Assembly: GCA_020002185.1 (NCBI GenBank)
Contig: CM034531.1
Coordinates: 83,455,608-83,519,607 of the forward strand
Direction of reading: 5' to 3'
Length of the DNA: 64,000 nucleotides
From: Paraescarpia echinospica
Lineage: Eukaryota; Annelida; Polychaeta; Sabellida; Siboglinidae
The translations under genes were made by a program, and so were the position numbers. Position 1 is the stretch's first letter. Each line of letters opens with the position of its first letter. The notes below the pieces were generated by a model that was given only the letters and a program-made list of their open reading frames with translations, did not search any database and had not been told where the DNA came from. Below, in pieces: positions 55,640-64,000 of this stretch.

Positions 55640-56755
55640 AAGTTAAATGAGGGTTCCCATTTCCCCAAGTTATCCGTTTATTTTTCCGTGCCACACATTG
55701 TTCACTATACCCGCTGTAACTCTACATACATTCTTACATTATTCTAGGTTATATGCCATTCTCTATAATGTTTATTTTCACTCCTGTGTTTTTCCATCTG
55801 AATAGTTTCTACAAGAAACGATACAACAAAAAAACATAAAATGTATAATTAAATGTTGACACCATTACTGGCAGAGAGTACTTTCATTTGGTTGTAATTT
55901 CTATGGTTACGTATATAAATTTTGGAAAGTTGAAATATGCAAGACTGTGTTTATACCTAAGGAAGACATCTAGCTATACAATTACAATATAATTACACCA
56001 GTTTTTCGTTTATACATGGTATGTATTTGATTGTCGTTGCATCTTAAAATGGAAAGTTCCGGTGCTACGTACATTACAGGGAATGTTTAAGTCTGAGATA
56101 CAATTCTAATAATCTTGGTTAATAAATATTTTTTTAATTAGTTGTAACAGTTAATGTACTAATTAATACATGCAGGACCCTACGCGGATATATGTACACA
56201 AATACACAAATCCACACCTTCGGAACGTTCACTGAATCACGACAGCACGCACACACACACACAACTAAACAATCTTGATTTTGTTTTGCATAAGAGGAAA
56301 GAAGTTGAAGTCTTCTTCCGCAAATCTCCTAAGGAAGTCGTCAACAATGACGTTAGTAGTAGTAGTTAGGACGCACAGACTACCGTACATGATACAAAGA
56401 TCAAAGGACATCAAAGGGTTTTTGGGGCAGCCAATCCAAAAGGGGGCTACTTATAAAAAAAAAAAAGATGGATGACCTGTTATAAAAATCTACTTATAAA
56501 AAATCTCTTATCTTAATTGCTTGCTGACATCTTACTTATAAAAAGTATAAAAAAAAGTTTTGATTGATAGGTTTTTTGAACCCTTTTTTATGATAACTGC
56601 GGGTTCATGTAAGTGCAGTTCGTGTGTGCTGGCCTCTAGTGACTAGGCGCTAAAATAAAGTACTCAGTAGCGTCTCTAGTGCAAGAATGGGTAGTCAGCA
56701 CTATAATAGCATAGTCAGTAGAGTCTCTATATCAGTGGTATAGAGAACGTTAAGC
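55640..56755. other. Left flank of the virus-like element
   Basis: AT-rich. At 56446-56560 the word CTTATAAAAA recurs four times within poly(A) runs, which may be promoter-like or part of a degraded terminal repeat. No inverted partner was seen on the right flank. No gene apart from the doubtful segment near 56300-56380. Confidence 0.4.
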
Positions 56756-56759
56756 GGAA

Positions 56760-57211
56760 ATGGAGCCTATACGTTTTGGTGGTTCGGTGTCGTTCCTGTC
56801 GAATTTCTATCCGTGTCGAGTCGCGGCGTACAGTCGGGGGTTCATATCCATCGAGCACGCTTACCAGTTTAGAAAAGCGATGTTTAACGGAGACGAACAA
56901 AACGCGGAGTACATCAAACAGTCGTGGTCGGCTTATATAGTGAAGCGACGAAGTTACGGAATCAGGAAACGAGAACGGGAGCCGCATGGGATGCCGTTAG
57001 GGTCGAGTGTATGAAGAGCCTGTTGATGATAAGTTCGGAGCATCGAAAAAGTTGAAAGACGCCCTATTGGCTACCGGGGACGCCGAATTGGTGGAGTGGG
57101 TGCCGTCAAAAGAAGCCTTTTTCGGATAGCGCCCACGGAATTAAAGAAGGTGAGAACATGCTCGGTAAATTGTTGATGGAGGTGCGACATGAATATAGAA
57201 GAAACGAATAA
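56760..57211 (+). pseudogene. NADAR-domain protein (YbiA-like N-glycosidase), frameshifted
   Basis: Starts at ATG 56760 with FLSNFYPC at residues 12-19 and SIEHAYQFRKA at residues 30-40, the two N-terminal NADAR signatures. Further conserved parts follow in other frames: a WDAVR block near 56990, KFGASKKLKDALLATGD near 57020-57075 and NMLGKLLMEVRHEYR near 57155-57205. At least three indels therefore break the gene. NADAR proteins of the YbiA type remove ADP-ribose from nucleobases, including ADP-ribosylated guanine in DNA. In a virus-like element this suggests a past counter-defence or nucleotide-salvage role (inference). Confidence 0.8.
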
Positions 57212-57247
57212 AAAGTCATCGCTCGTTTCCGCGCGCCAGTCGTCCAT

Positions 57248-57872
57248 ATGGACACGTCGTTGAAGCACCATTTTACGTGTATAGTGGTTGGACCTACGGG
57301 GTGTGGTAAGACTACTTTCGTCACTCGTCTACTACAGTTCGCTTCTTCTATGATCGAGCCGCCTCCGGAGAAAATCCTGTGGTGTTACGGTCAGTGGCAA
57401 AGCGCCTACGCCTCTATGACATCCGATATAGAATTCATAGACGGTTTGCCTGATCCGAAGATTTTAGTCGCGAAAACGAGGACGTTTCTAGTACTCGATG
57501 ACCTTATGGAGGAAACCGATAGTCGGGTCACGAACTTGTTCACTAAAAAGTCATCACTGCAACACGTCCGTCGTACAGCTTCTGCAGAATCTCTTTCCAA
57601 AAGGGAAAGAAACCCGCACAATCAGCCTAAACGCGCAATACATGGTGCTATTCAAGAGCCCCCGGGACGTGGGACAAGCTGGTCACCTGGAAAAACAGAT
57701 GTATCCGGGTAGAACCAAATACATGATGGAAACCTTCAGAGATGCCACGTCATCAGCCTACGGTTATCTCCTGGTGGATCTGAAACAGAAAACATCGGAA
57801 AATATGCGCTTGCGCACGGCCATTTTTCCCGACGATCGCGTTCAGTACGTCTACGTGCCGATGAGAGTATAG
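57248..57872 (+). pseudogene. Packaging-type P-loop ATPase (one frameshift)
   Basis: Starts at ATG 57248. Walker A GPTGCGKT is at residues 15-22 and Walker B LVLDDL at 81-86. The first frame is correct to about residue 98. After an indel in an A-run near 57545 the conserved remainder continues in the next frame: LLQNLFPKGKETRTISLNAQ, LFKSPRD, QMYPGRTKYM and YGYLLVDLK, ending at 57872. The combination of a short N-terminus, VLDDL and a NQF-like NLF block marks the DNA-packaging ATPases of adintovirus/Polinton-type elements. It would pump DNA into the capsid. Confidence 0.8.
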
Positions 57873-57909
57873 AAAAGGAAGCGCGACGCAGCGGACGTCA
57901 CTCGTCAGG

Positions 57910-58254
57910 ATGACACAGCACATCAAGAGGCACATCCTAGCCCTTCAGCTGTTGCGTAGGTACGAGAAGAATACGGATCTGAGAAAAGCCGTAATCGGCC
58001 ACGCAGATTCCGATCTCATCTGTAGTCTGTGCGACAGCGCGTACAACATTCTGAGAGGGAACGTGAAATTGTTGGCGAAACAGAAAAAAGTACTGGCAAA
58101 ATACAGGAACCAACTGCGTAAGCTAGCGACGAAAAAAGTACCCGTCAAACAGAAGCGGGCCATACTGCAAAAGGGGGCGGGCGGTTTTCTGACAGCCTTG
58201 CTGGCACCGTTGGCGAGCACCTTTCTTCCCCTCCTCAGACAGGCTACAGGTTGA
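57910..58254 (+). CDS. Small basic virion-like protein (pX-like)
   Basis: 114 residues, intact. The N-terminus TQHIKRHILALQLLRR is followed by a helical C-containing middle (ICSLCDSAYNILRGN) and basic KKVLAKYRNQLRKLATKK. A hydrophobic end has GGFLTALLAPLAS. The basic body and GGFL-LL-PL tail recall the pX/pVI-like core proteins reported in adintoviruses, but this is a pattern match only. It stands 38 bases after the ATPase, and its stop overlaps the next start. Confidence 0.65.
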   Translation: MTQHIKRHILALQLLRRYEKNTDLRKAVIGHADSDLICSLCDSAYNILRGNVKLLAKQKKVLAKYRNQLRKLATKKVPVKQKRAILQKGAGGFLTALLAPLASTFLPLLRQATG

Positions 58255-58913
58255 TGCAGCACGCGAAGAAGATGGCGTTGGTAGACCCCAGGTTCGTGGA
58301 GCGTCTACTCCCGTTACTCTCCAAACCGACCACGACCACGTCGCGTGTGATGAGCAGCCTGGACGACGACACGAACACCGTTCTCGAGCGTACGGATTTG
58401 TCCGAACGAGAAAAGGTAGCGTCGTACAATCAACTGCTGAGTCGCTACAACACCATGGAGACGTCTCTCGCGCAGCAACCAATGCGAGTGTCCGTAGTGA
58501 ACGGAGAGTCGACGACCGACCAGCCGCCGGCGCCTCAGCCGATGGGTCCGAACGCTACAGAGAGCGAGATCGTGAAAAGCATACCAAAAAATCTGAAAGA
58601 AAAGGCCAGCCTCCTGGTGGAAAAACTGAAAGCCGACCCGATGATCCGCTGGAACGATCAAGGGGAGTTCGTGTACGACGGAGCGCCTATCGCGGGAAGT
58701 AACATGGTAGATCTAGTGAACGATCTCATGCGACAATGGAAGAAGGTGCCCCCGCCGGTCGGCTGGGAAGCGTTCGGGGACCGTATGAGGCGGCTGAAAG
58801 TCCCTATGGAGCTGGTCGGTAATCCCCAGCGTCGAGCGTACATACAGCGCGCGCCGAAGCGAACGGTCAAACCCCGCACTCACTCTCTTGAACGTCCGTG
58901 GGTCGCCTATTAA
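58254..58913 (+). CDS. Minor-capsid-like protein of the virus-like element
   Basis: The ATG at 58254 shares its A with the preceding TGA stop (TGATG), so the start is set by coupling; a TTG one codon earlier is not needed. 219 residues: MQHAKKMALVDPRFVERLL, then SSLDDDTNTVLERTDLSERE with YNQLLSRYN. A proline-rich linker (QPPAPQP-like) and a C-terminal domain with YDGAPIAGSNMVDLVNDL follow. The start (HAKKM-LV) and the LD-x(6)-L-R-DLS-EK block recur in related elements of other invertebrates as I recall them. The exact virion role is unknown. It is intact. Confidence 0.6.
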   Translation: MQHAKKMALVDPRFVERLLPLLSKPTTTTSRVMSSLDDDTNTVLERTDLSEREKVASYNQLLSRYNTMETSLAQQPMRVSVVNGESTTDQPPAPQPMGPNATESEIVKSIPKNLKEKASLLVEKLKADPMIRWNDQGEFVYDGAPIAGSNMVDLVNDLMRQWKKVPPPVGWEAFGDRMRRLKVPMELVGNPQRRAYIQRAPKRTVKPRTHSLERPWVAY

Positions 58914-58945
58914 AGAGGTTGAGAAACATACGAGCCGCTTATAAG

Positions 58946-61900
58946 CTAGTATGTTCCCTCGAAGGTCGGTAGTCGACGTCGTCGGCCTCGCCCTATTCGC
59001 AACTGTCTTCGCTTTATATATCTGTGTATTATTATATATCTGTGGATGGGCAGCGCGTACCGGACGGTTCGCTTGTTCATCGCCACCTCGTAGAGGCCGT
59101 CGGGAACGACGACGTCGAGCTGCCGGAAGCGTCGATCGTTGATCAGCGTTGCGGCGTCGGTAGACGTGCAGAACTTGATATCCCGGTGCCGGTCGACCCG
59201 CGTGATATTTTTCCCGTAGGAGCTGTTCCCGAGAAGTTTAATCGTATCGGCGAGGATGGCTTTGTTGGGATCGGCGTCACCCTCGCGCCGTGCGGCGGAG
59301 ACCGTGTCGCCGAAGCGACGAAAGCAGGCGATCGGCTCGTACTCGACGATCTGGTACACGCGGTCGACGAAGAGTCCGTGCTCCAGATACCACCGTAGTA
59401 GATGGGTCGCGAGTAGAATCTTGTCGCCAATAAAGCTCCCCACGAGCGTCCGCTGAGGTCGGGTCAGGAGATCGACGCGCGCGATGTAGGCGTTCTTGAA
59501 GATCGGCTGCATCTCGGCGAAGGCGTCGCGCAGCGCGTCCGTGATGGCGATGTCGCACTCTTTCAGACCGAAGAGAGTGCCGTCGAGTACGGCCTTCAAG
59601 ATCGTCGACCGCGTAACGCCGCCGCCGCCGATCCAGCGACGGGTCTCCAGGTCACACCTTGCGCCACTGGCACTCCCACATCTCGACGACGGTGACGAAG
59701 CGGCGAAGGTAGGTCGTGATGGCGAGCGTCTCGGCGTACATTTGACTCATTGTCTTTCCGTTAACGCCGTTCGTTTCTTTCCCCGTACACGGGCAACCGT
59801 GGAAGAAGCACCCTTGGAACTGGTACGCCGTCCGCGTCTCTCGACACCAGCCGTCGACCCGGTATTTGCCGACCCGCTTCTCGCGCCCGCTGAGCTAGTG
59901 TCGTACGCGCACCCTCGTCCGTTCGGCCTCCCACGTCAGCCACTGCACGGCCATGCGACCGTAGTGGTGCACTCGTTCCGGCCGAAAGGTGTTCTTCGCG
60001 CGGCGGCGCGTGTACCACCCCGTCACCATGTCATGCGTGATGGCCCATAGGTAGAGGCCGTACGCGTCGAAGCCCACGATCGAGCGGCAAGTCCGCGCCG
60101 ATTTGCCGTACTCGGCTCGGCGAAGAACTGTTACGTCGGCCTCGCGATGACGCGTTAAAATGATCGAGGGACCGCCGACGATCTGCGATTGCAGGAGCCG
60201 GTGCAGGTCCTTGATCGGCTCGTTGAAGAGAGCGAAGTGAAGCGTCGGCGGCAGATTTTTGAACAGGTAGAGTAGTTTTAGAACCGGTACGCTGATGGCG
60301 TCCTTGAACATATCGATACGGTGCTCCCGGTAGAATTCGAACTGTTGTCGACGGCCTCCAAGAACGGCACCGCGTTCCTATTGTTGTACCAGACGAGGAA
60401 GTCCCACAGCGTCGTCATCCCTTCGTCGCGCCATACCTTCGCGCAGCCCGCGTAAGCCGCGGCGGAGATCCCTTCGCGTTTTAGGTGGCTGTAGAAGGCC
60501 TCCCGTGGCGGCAGTTCGTTGTCGTCTAGTTTTCGCAGCTCGTCGAGGTACTCGTAGGGAAAGTTTCCCTTCATCACCTCGCAGCCGTAGGCCTTCAGAA
60601 ACTTATTGTAGCTGAAACCGGGGGCCAGGTAGTTAGTGATGTCCAGGAACGCTTGATCGTAAAGGCAGACGATATGCTCTGTCCTTCGGCGGTCATGAAC
60701 AGGGGAGTGAGATACTTCTTGACGACGTTCAAGTCGTACCTACCCGAATTGAAGCCGAGGACGGGGAGGCGGCGCAAATGCGTCCACAGGTGGTTGGCGA
60801 GTATGGTGTACGGGCTCTTATCCGACTCCGTCTCTCGACACCGGGTCGCCATTCGTCGTCAAGCGCGGCGATGGCTTCGAAGGTCGGGTCGTACGACGTT
60901 CATAGAGCCGCGCATGCTGCTTCGCTCACGGCCTCCAGGGCGACGATCAGGCGCTTCGCGAGCTCTTTCGAATCACGGGTCGTGACGAAGTAGCCCGCCG
61001 TCTCGTGGCCGGGGACGTTCGAGGCGACACTCACGCTGAGTAGTTCGTGTCGGGCTATCCACCGGCATTTGGCGCTGTCCGCCAGCAAGTCACGATTGTC
61101 GAAGTAGCACTCAAAGTCGAACGTCGCCCTGTACGGGTAGTAGCGCAGGGGTTCGTTCACGTAGATGCCCTCGTCCTCCAACCGTTGAAACACGGACGGC
61201 GTCGTGTTGTAGACGCCGCCGGAGAAGACGTGGCGTATACCGCCCTCGCACGTCGCTTCGTGACGCAGTCAATTAGGGGCGTTCCGCCAAAGCGAATCGC
61301 CGCACTTACCGCATAGGTACGTGTGACAGAACATCGAGACGTCGCGTATATACGAATAGTGCGTGTCGAACAGATTTACGTTGATGGTAGTGGGGTACCG
61401 GTGGAGGAAACGGCGGACTAATACGGCGGATGTTTTTCCGGGCTCCTCCTCCTTCAGTCGATACACGACCACTTTGGTTTTAAAGACCGTCTCCACCCGG
61501 TGGAGAGCGTTCAGAGGAACGCCGGCGAAAGCGTAGGGACACACCCCGGCGCTGTAGTCGGCGTAGAGTTTTAAGGCCGGGGCCGTCAAATCGTCTAGGT
61601 TCCCCCGATGAAGCGCCAGACAGCGGAAGAGGCACAAGTTATCGGTATAGGGTCTATTGTGTCGATCTTTCGATAGACCGATGAGCGCATTGTTGGAGCG
61701 CAGGTAGTTGAGGAGTCGCGCGTCGAGACAGCTGATAGGATGGTGGATGATAGCGTTGAGAAAGTAGGTAACGTTCGTCACCAATTCGGTGATCCACCCC
61801 GAATCGGGTCTCTGCGCTATAACGACTGAAGAACGTCGGGCTGTCTGACTGCTTCGAGGAAGCGTTCGAACGACGAAAAAAGTGGATTTCTAGATGCTCG

Positions 61901-61948
61901 GAAAAGTGATTTCCCGGCATTTGGAGTCGGAAATCCCGCCCGGCTCAT
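58946..61948 (-). pseudogene. Type-B DNA polymerase, multiply frameshifted and truncated before motif C
   Basis: Minus strand from the ATG at 61948. The N-terminal domain has CLFRCLALHRG and INVNLFDTHYSYIRD with C-x2-C pairs. Exo I TFDFECYF is at about 61120 and Exo II GFNSGRYDLN near 60750. Palm motif A is in GFDAYGLYLWA near 60070 and motif B KLLGNSSYGK near 59230-59210. At least six frame changes occur between 61.95 and 59.6 kb. After a VRYALPIH block the sequence runs into ATATAT-rich DNA at about 59060 and no DTD motif C follows. The family is the protein-primed-type PolB of adintovirus/Polinton elements, which replicates the linear genome. Confidence 0.8.
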
Positions 61949-62390
61949 GGTGATCATTTAGATGTTTCGTTAGAGAATGAATAATAAATGTAACAGTCAG
62001 CAGGAAAATTGTAAACTGTAGTATGGTATCTTGTTGCATTATTTTTCTTCACCAAGAAACAACGAATACTCGAAAACATCGCGAAAAATGTGCAGCCATG
62101 ACAGCATGCCGTATTATTTACATTAAGGATAGCAATATACCGGTACGCCATGTTCTATCCTGAGGTAAAGCTTCAATCCCGCAGTGAATACCATGTTTAG
62201 TCAATCACAGAATAGCTAACATAAACGTGTTGGCACGGGCTCATTCTTCACCTTTAAAAACTTCATCAAGTATGAGTTTCATTGCACAAAATATTAAACA
62301 ACATTTTAAAATCTGGATTTAATTTGGGTACGTATCTGTACCCTAGAATTATTTTTGGGTACGTAATTTTACCCTTTTACCCTGCTGGCG
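61949..62390. other. Right flank of the virus-like element
   Basis: GC content drops abruptly just past the polymerase start. No terminal inverted repeat matching 56.4-56.75 kb was found. AT-rich, no gene. Confidence 0.5.
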
Positions 62391-62429
62391 GAAACACTGC
62401 TTCATCAGCGGCTCATGATACTTTGCACT

Positions 62430-62540
62430 TGTATAATAATAATAATACCAATACTAGTACTGATACTAACACTACTACTACTACTAATAATAATAATTGT
62501 AATACTACTACTAATAATAATTATTATTATTATGTTGTTG
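62430..62540. repeat. TAA/CTA trinucleotide repeat (right copy)
   Basis: Counterpart of the repeat at 10225-10345, with different unit counts. Close to the inner breakpoint of the inverted duplication (about 62400). Confidence 0.7.
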
Positions 62541-62621
62541 AATAAACGATCATTCATTCAAACGTTCATTCATTTATTCAAACATTGTTACCTTTGTAGC
62601 TTTTGATCAATTAATTTTCAG

Positions 62622-62682
62622 GGAATTAACGACATCTTCAAAGAAGTTGAAGGACTGACTAACGACACGAAAAAAATAAGTG
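62622..62682 (+). CDS. Host-gene copy: short coiled-coil exon
   Basis: 61 nt with an ATTTTCAG acceptor and a GTATGC donor, encoding NDIFKEVEGLTNDTKKIS. It is the plus-strand paralogue of the 10173-10113 exon with seven base differences, all changing residues. Phases are identical. The exons that would precede it (coiled coil, helical) are not present upstream, because the duplication breaks at about 62400. Confidence 0.7.
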
Positions 62683-63050
62683 GTATGCGTGACATTATCA
62701 TGACATTTATCAATTTAATCATCAAGCATTCGAACAATGGTTTATTAACTAATATAAATGCCTACTCTGGGTGATCGTCATGGGCCAGTTTATAATACAA
62801 CCATGCCAGTTTATTAAAAAACTGTTGGGAGTGTGTGCGTGTGTGCATGCGTGCGTGCGTGCACGTATTTGTGTGTATGCACTCTGGTGGTTACAGTGAC
62901 TTGTGGTGCGTTCATGTTAACATACATTAATATTGTGACTGACTGCAGAAGTGCTAACTACACGAAATACACATAACATATTTTAACATCATGGTATAAT
63001 TCATTACTTATAGTATAAACATATTACATATTTCGCCGGATCGGTTTCAG

Positions 63051-63368
63051 GTCAACTTCAAAGTCATGGTGTATCAATTCAAAGACATGGTGTATCAATT
63101 CAAAGACATGGTGTATCAATTCAAAGACATGGTGTATCAATTCAAAGTCATGGTGTATCAATTCAAAGTCATGGTGTATCAATTCAAAGTCATGGTGTAT
63201 CAATTCAAAGTCATGGTGTATCAATTCAAAGTCATGGTGAATTAATCCAAAGTCTTGAGGAAGGACAGAACAAATTAGCTGTTGCTCTTCCTAAAGAGGA
63301 CACTCCCCGGGACCCAGTCGCATATTACCTAAGATGTGCACTTGAGGAGCTGCAGCGAAAACTTGAAG
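63051..63368 (+). CDS. Host-gene copy: heptad-repeat exon (9-unit allele)
   Basis: 318 nt between a GGTTTCAG acceptor and a GTAAGG donor. Nine 21-nt units give H-G-V-S-I-Q-S/R heptads, the last one HGELIQ. The same acidic helix as in the left copy follows (EDTPRDPVAYYLRCALEE). Outside the repeat only one residue differs from the left exon (G for E in EEGQNK). Five extra units account for the whole length difference and the frame is kept, consistent with selection for coding. Confidence 0.8.
63054..63252. repeat. 21-bp coding minisatellite, nine units
   Basis: The unit AAAG(T/A)CATGGTGTATCAATTC is repeated nine times. The first and last four or five units share the T variant and a middle block shares the A variant, which suggests block duplication. 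The homologous array at 9700-9787 has four units. Confidence 0.95.
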
Positions 63369-63744
63369 GTAAGGTTGATATGGGTTATGTGAAATGTGCT
63401 CCATGAATAAAGGTTATCATGTTGTTAATTAAATAAATGTTAGCACTATTGAATGTTCTTGCTACAACGACAGTGCTATTTTGTCATGGTTGAGGTGAAA
63501 TGTTAAAAATACTCAAAGTATATGTATAACAATAAATGGATTTAAAAATCAAAATACATATACCGACTGGATAAGTGAGTGAGGTAGATGGAAAGACAGT
63601 GCTAAAGAGAGATGGGATGGAGGGAGATAAAAACAAATAATAGAGAGAGAAGGGGAGGAAAGGTGGGAGATGGGTATTAACTCAGTTATATGTGATTCCA
63701 TTATGTTTTACAATACACGCTCTTCCAACTTGTATAACAATATT

Positions 63745-64000
63745 TCAACAACTCAAGCAGAACCACAAATAAACAAGCAACAACATAATTCCTTTAAAAT
63801 CTAATTTTCTTAATCGCACATCTATGTTTGGTACTTCTGTTGGGAGCCCGGTGTCACCGACAATATCCAATCTATTTATGGAATGGGTGGAACAAAAATC
63901 CATCGCTACATCCCCAGTAACGTGCCAGCCTAAACTATGAAAGATATAAGTGGATGAAGTGATGGAAGACACCGGAAAGGTTGTCGACAAGAACTTATAG
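63745..64000 (+). mobile_element. Penelope-like RT fragment (right copy)
   Basis: Encodes GTSVGSPVSPTISNLFMEWV and a degraded YVDD region with the same two stop codons as the left copy at 8811-9060. It continues past the window edge. The shared stops show the element was dead before the host segment was duplicated. Confidence 0.75.

Larger units (their letters stand above)
56700..61950. mobile_element. Adintovirus/Polinton-like integrated element, decayed
   Basis: A sharp GC-rich block (for example 42 of 60 bases at 58501-58560 are G or C) inside AT-rich host DNA. It carries NADAR, a packaging-type ATPase and two small virion-like genes on the plus strand, and a convergent type-B DNA polymerase on the minus strand. 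Gene content and the protein-primed style of polymerase fit adintovirus/Polinton-like elements of invertebrates. No integrase, protease, major capsid or penton gene was found, and terminal inverted repeats could not be located. Every large gene is frameshifted, so this is an old copy. Confidence 0.75.

Noticed and set aside
58951..60050. Long plus-strand frames across the polymerase region
   Set aside because: They are antisense shadows of the GC-rich polymerase gene; their translations are arginine/serine-rich without any motif.
63054..63252. CRISPR array
   Set aside because: The 21-bp units are directly adjacent with no spacers, lie in a spliced exon in an animal genome and encode in-frame heptads.

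Overview
The window is nuclear DNA of an invertebrate animal, not a prokaryote. It has spliced host exons with GT-AG junctions and matching phases, and long AT-rich introns. It also carries TG, AT and GGGA microsatellites and a dense, layered load of eukaryotic transposons: CR1/L2-type and RTE-like LINEs, Penelope, Ty3/Gypsy, an ISL2EU-type DNA transposon, a tRNA-derived SINE and a virus-like PolB element. The mix fits a marine invertebrate (lophotrochozoan or invertebrate deuterostome). The species cannot be fixed from the sequence alone.

Layout. (1) 0.27-16.5 kb, minus strand: ten phase-compatible exons of a host gene with a helical, possibly HEPN-like, domain, coiled coils, a coding heptad minisatellite and MIB-type SH3-like repeats. 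LINE, Penelope and simple-repeat debris fills its introns. (2) 17.2-23.1 kb, minus strand: a nearly full-length CR1-like LINE (PHD-finger and SGNH-type ORF1, endonuclease, RT) and a second LINE. (3) 23.2-40.7 kb: a palindrome with two arms of about 7 kb (an L2-type LINE joined to a 5'-truncated Gypsy and the 3' end of a transposase) around a 2.9-kb centre. (4) 30.3-33.3 kb and again, inverted, 42.2-51.8 kb: two copies of an ISL2EU-like transposon. It encodes an IS4/PIF-type transposase and a convergent SAP-SWIM-YqaJ nuclease. The right copy was later hit by a complete Gypsy with 114-bp LTRs (43922-48183), and the middle copy keeps the empty site. (5) 56.7-61.95 kb: a GC-rich, decayed adintovirus/Polinton-like element. 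It has a NADAR-domain gene, a packaging ATPase, two virion-protein-like genes that overlap by one base, and a convergent protein-primed-type DNA polymerase B cut off before motif C. (6) 62.4-64.0 kb: an inverted copy of the 8.8-10.4 kb part of the host gene (two exons plus Penelope debris), which runs off the window.

How it fits together. The working host sequence is the minus-strand gene, perhaps also its right-hand partial copy and one isolated exon at 55.5 kb. Nearly everything else is mobile DNA that carries frameshifts or stops. Several of these lesions are shared by both palindrome arms, so the composite was dead before it was duplicated. The most novel items are the NADAR-bearing virus-like element, the twice-duplicated ISL2EU/YqaJ transposon with a dated Gypsy insertion, the coding heptad repeat that differs 4 versus 9 units between host-gene copies, and a small exon whose differences between copies are all amino-acid changing.
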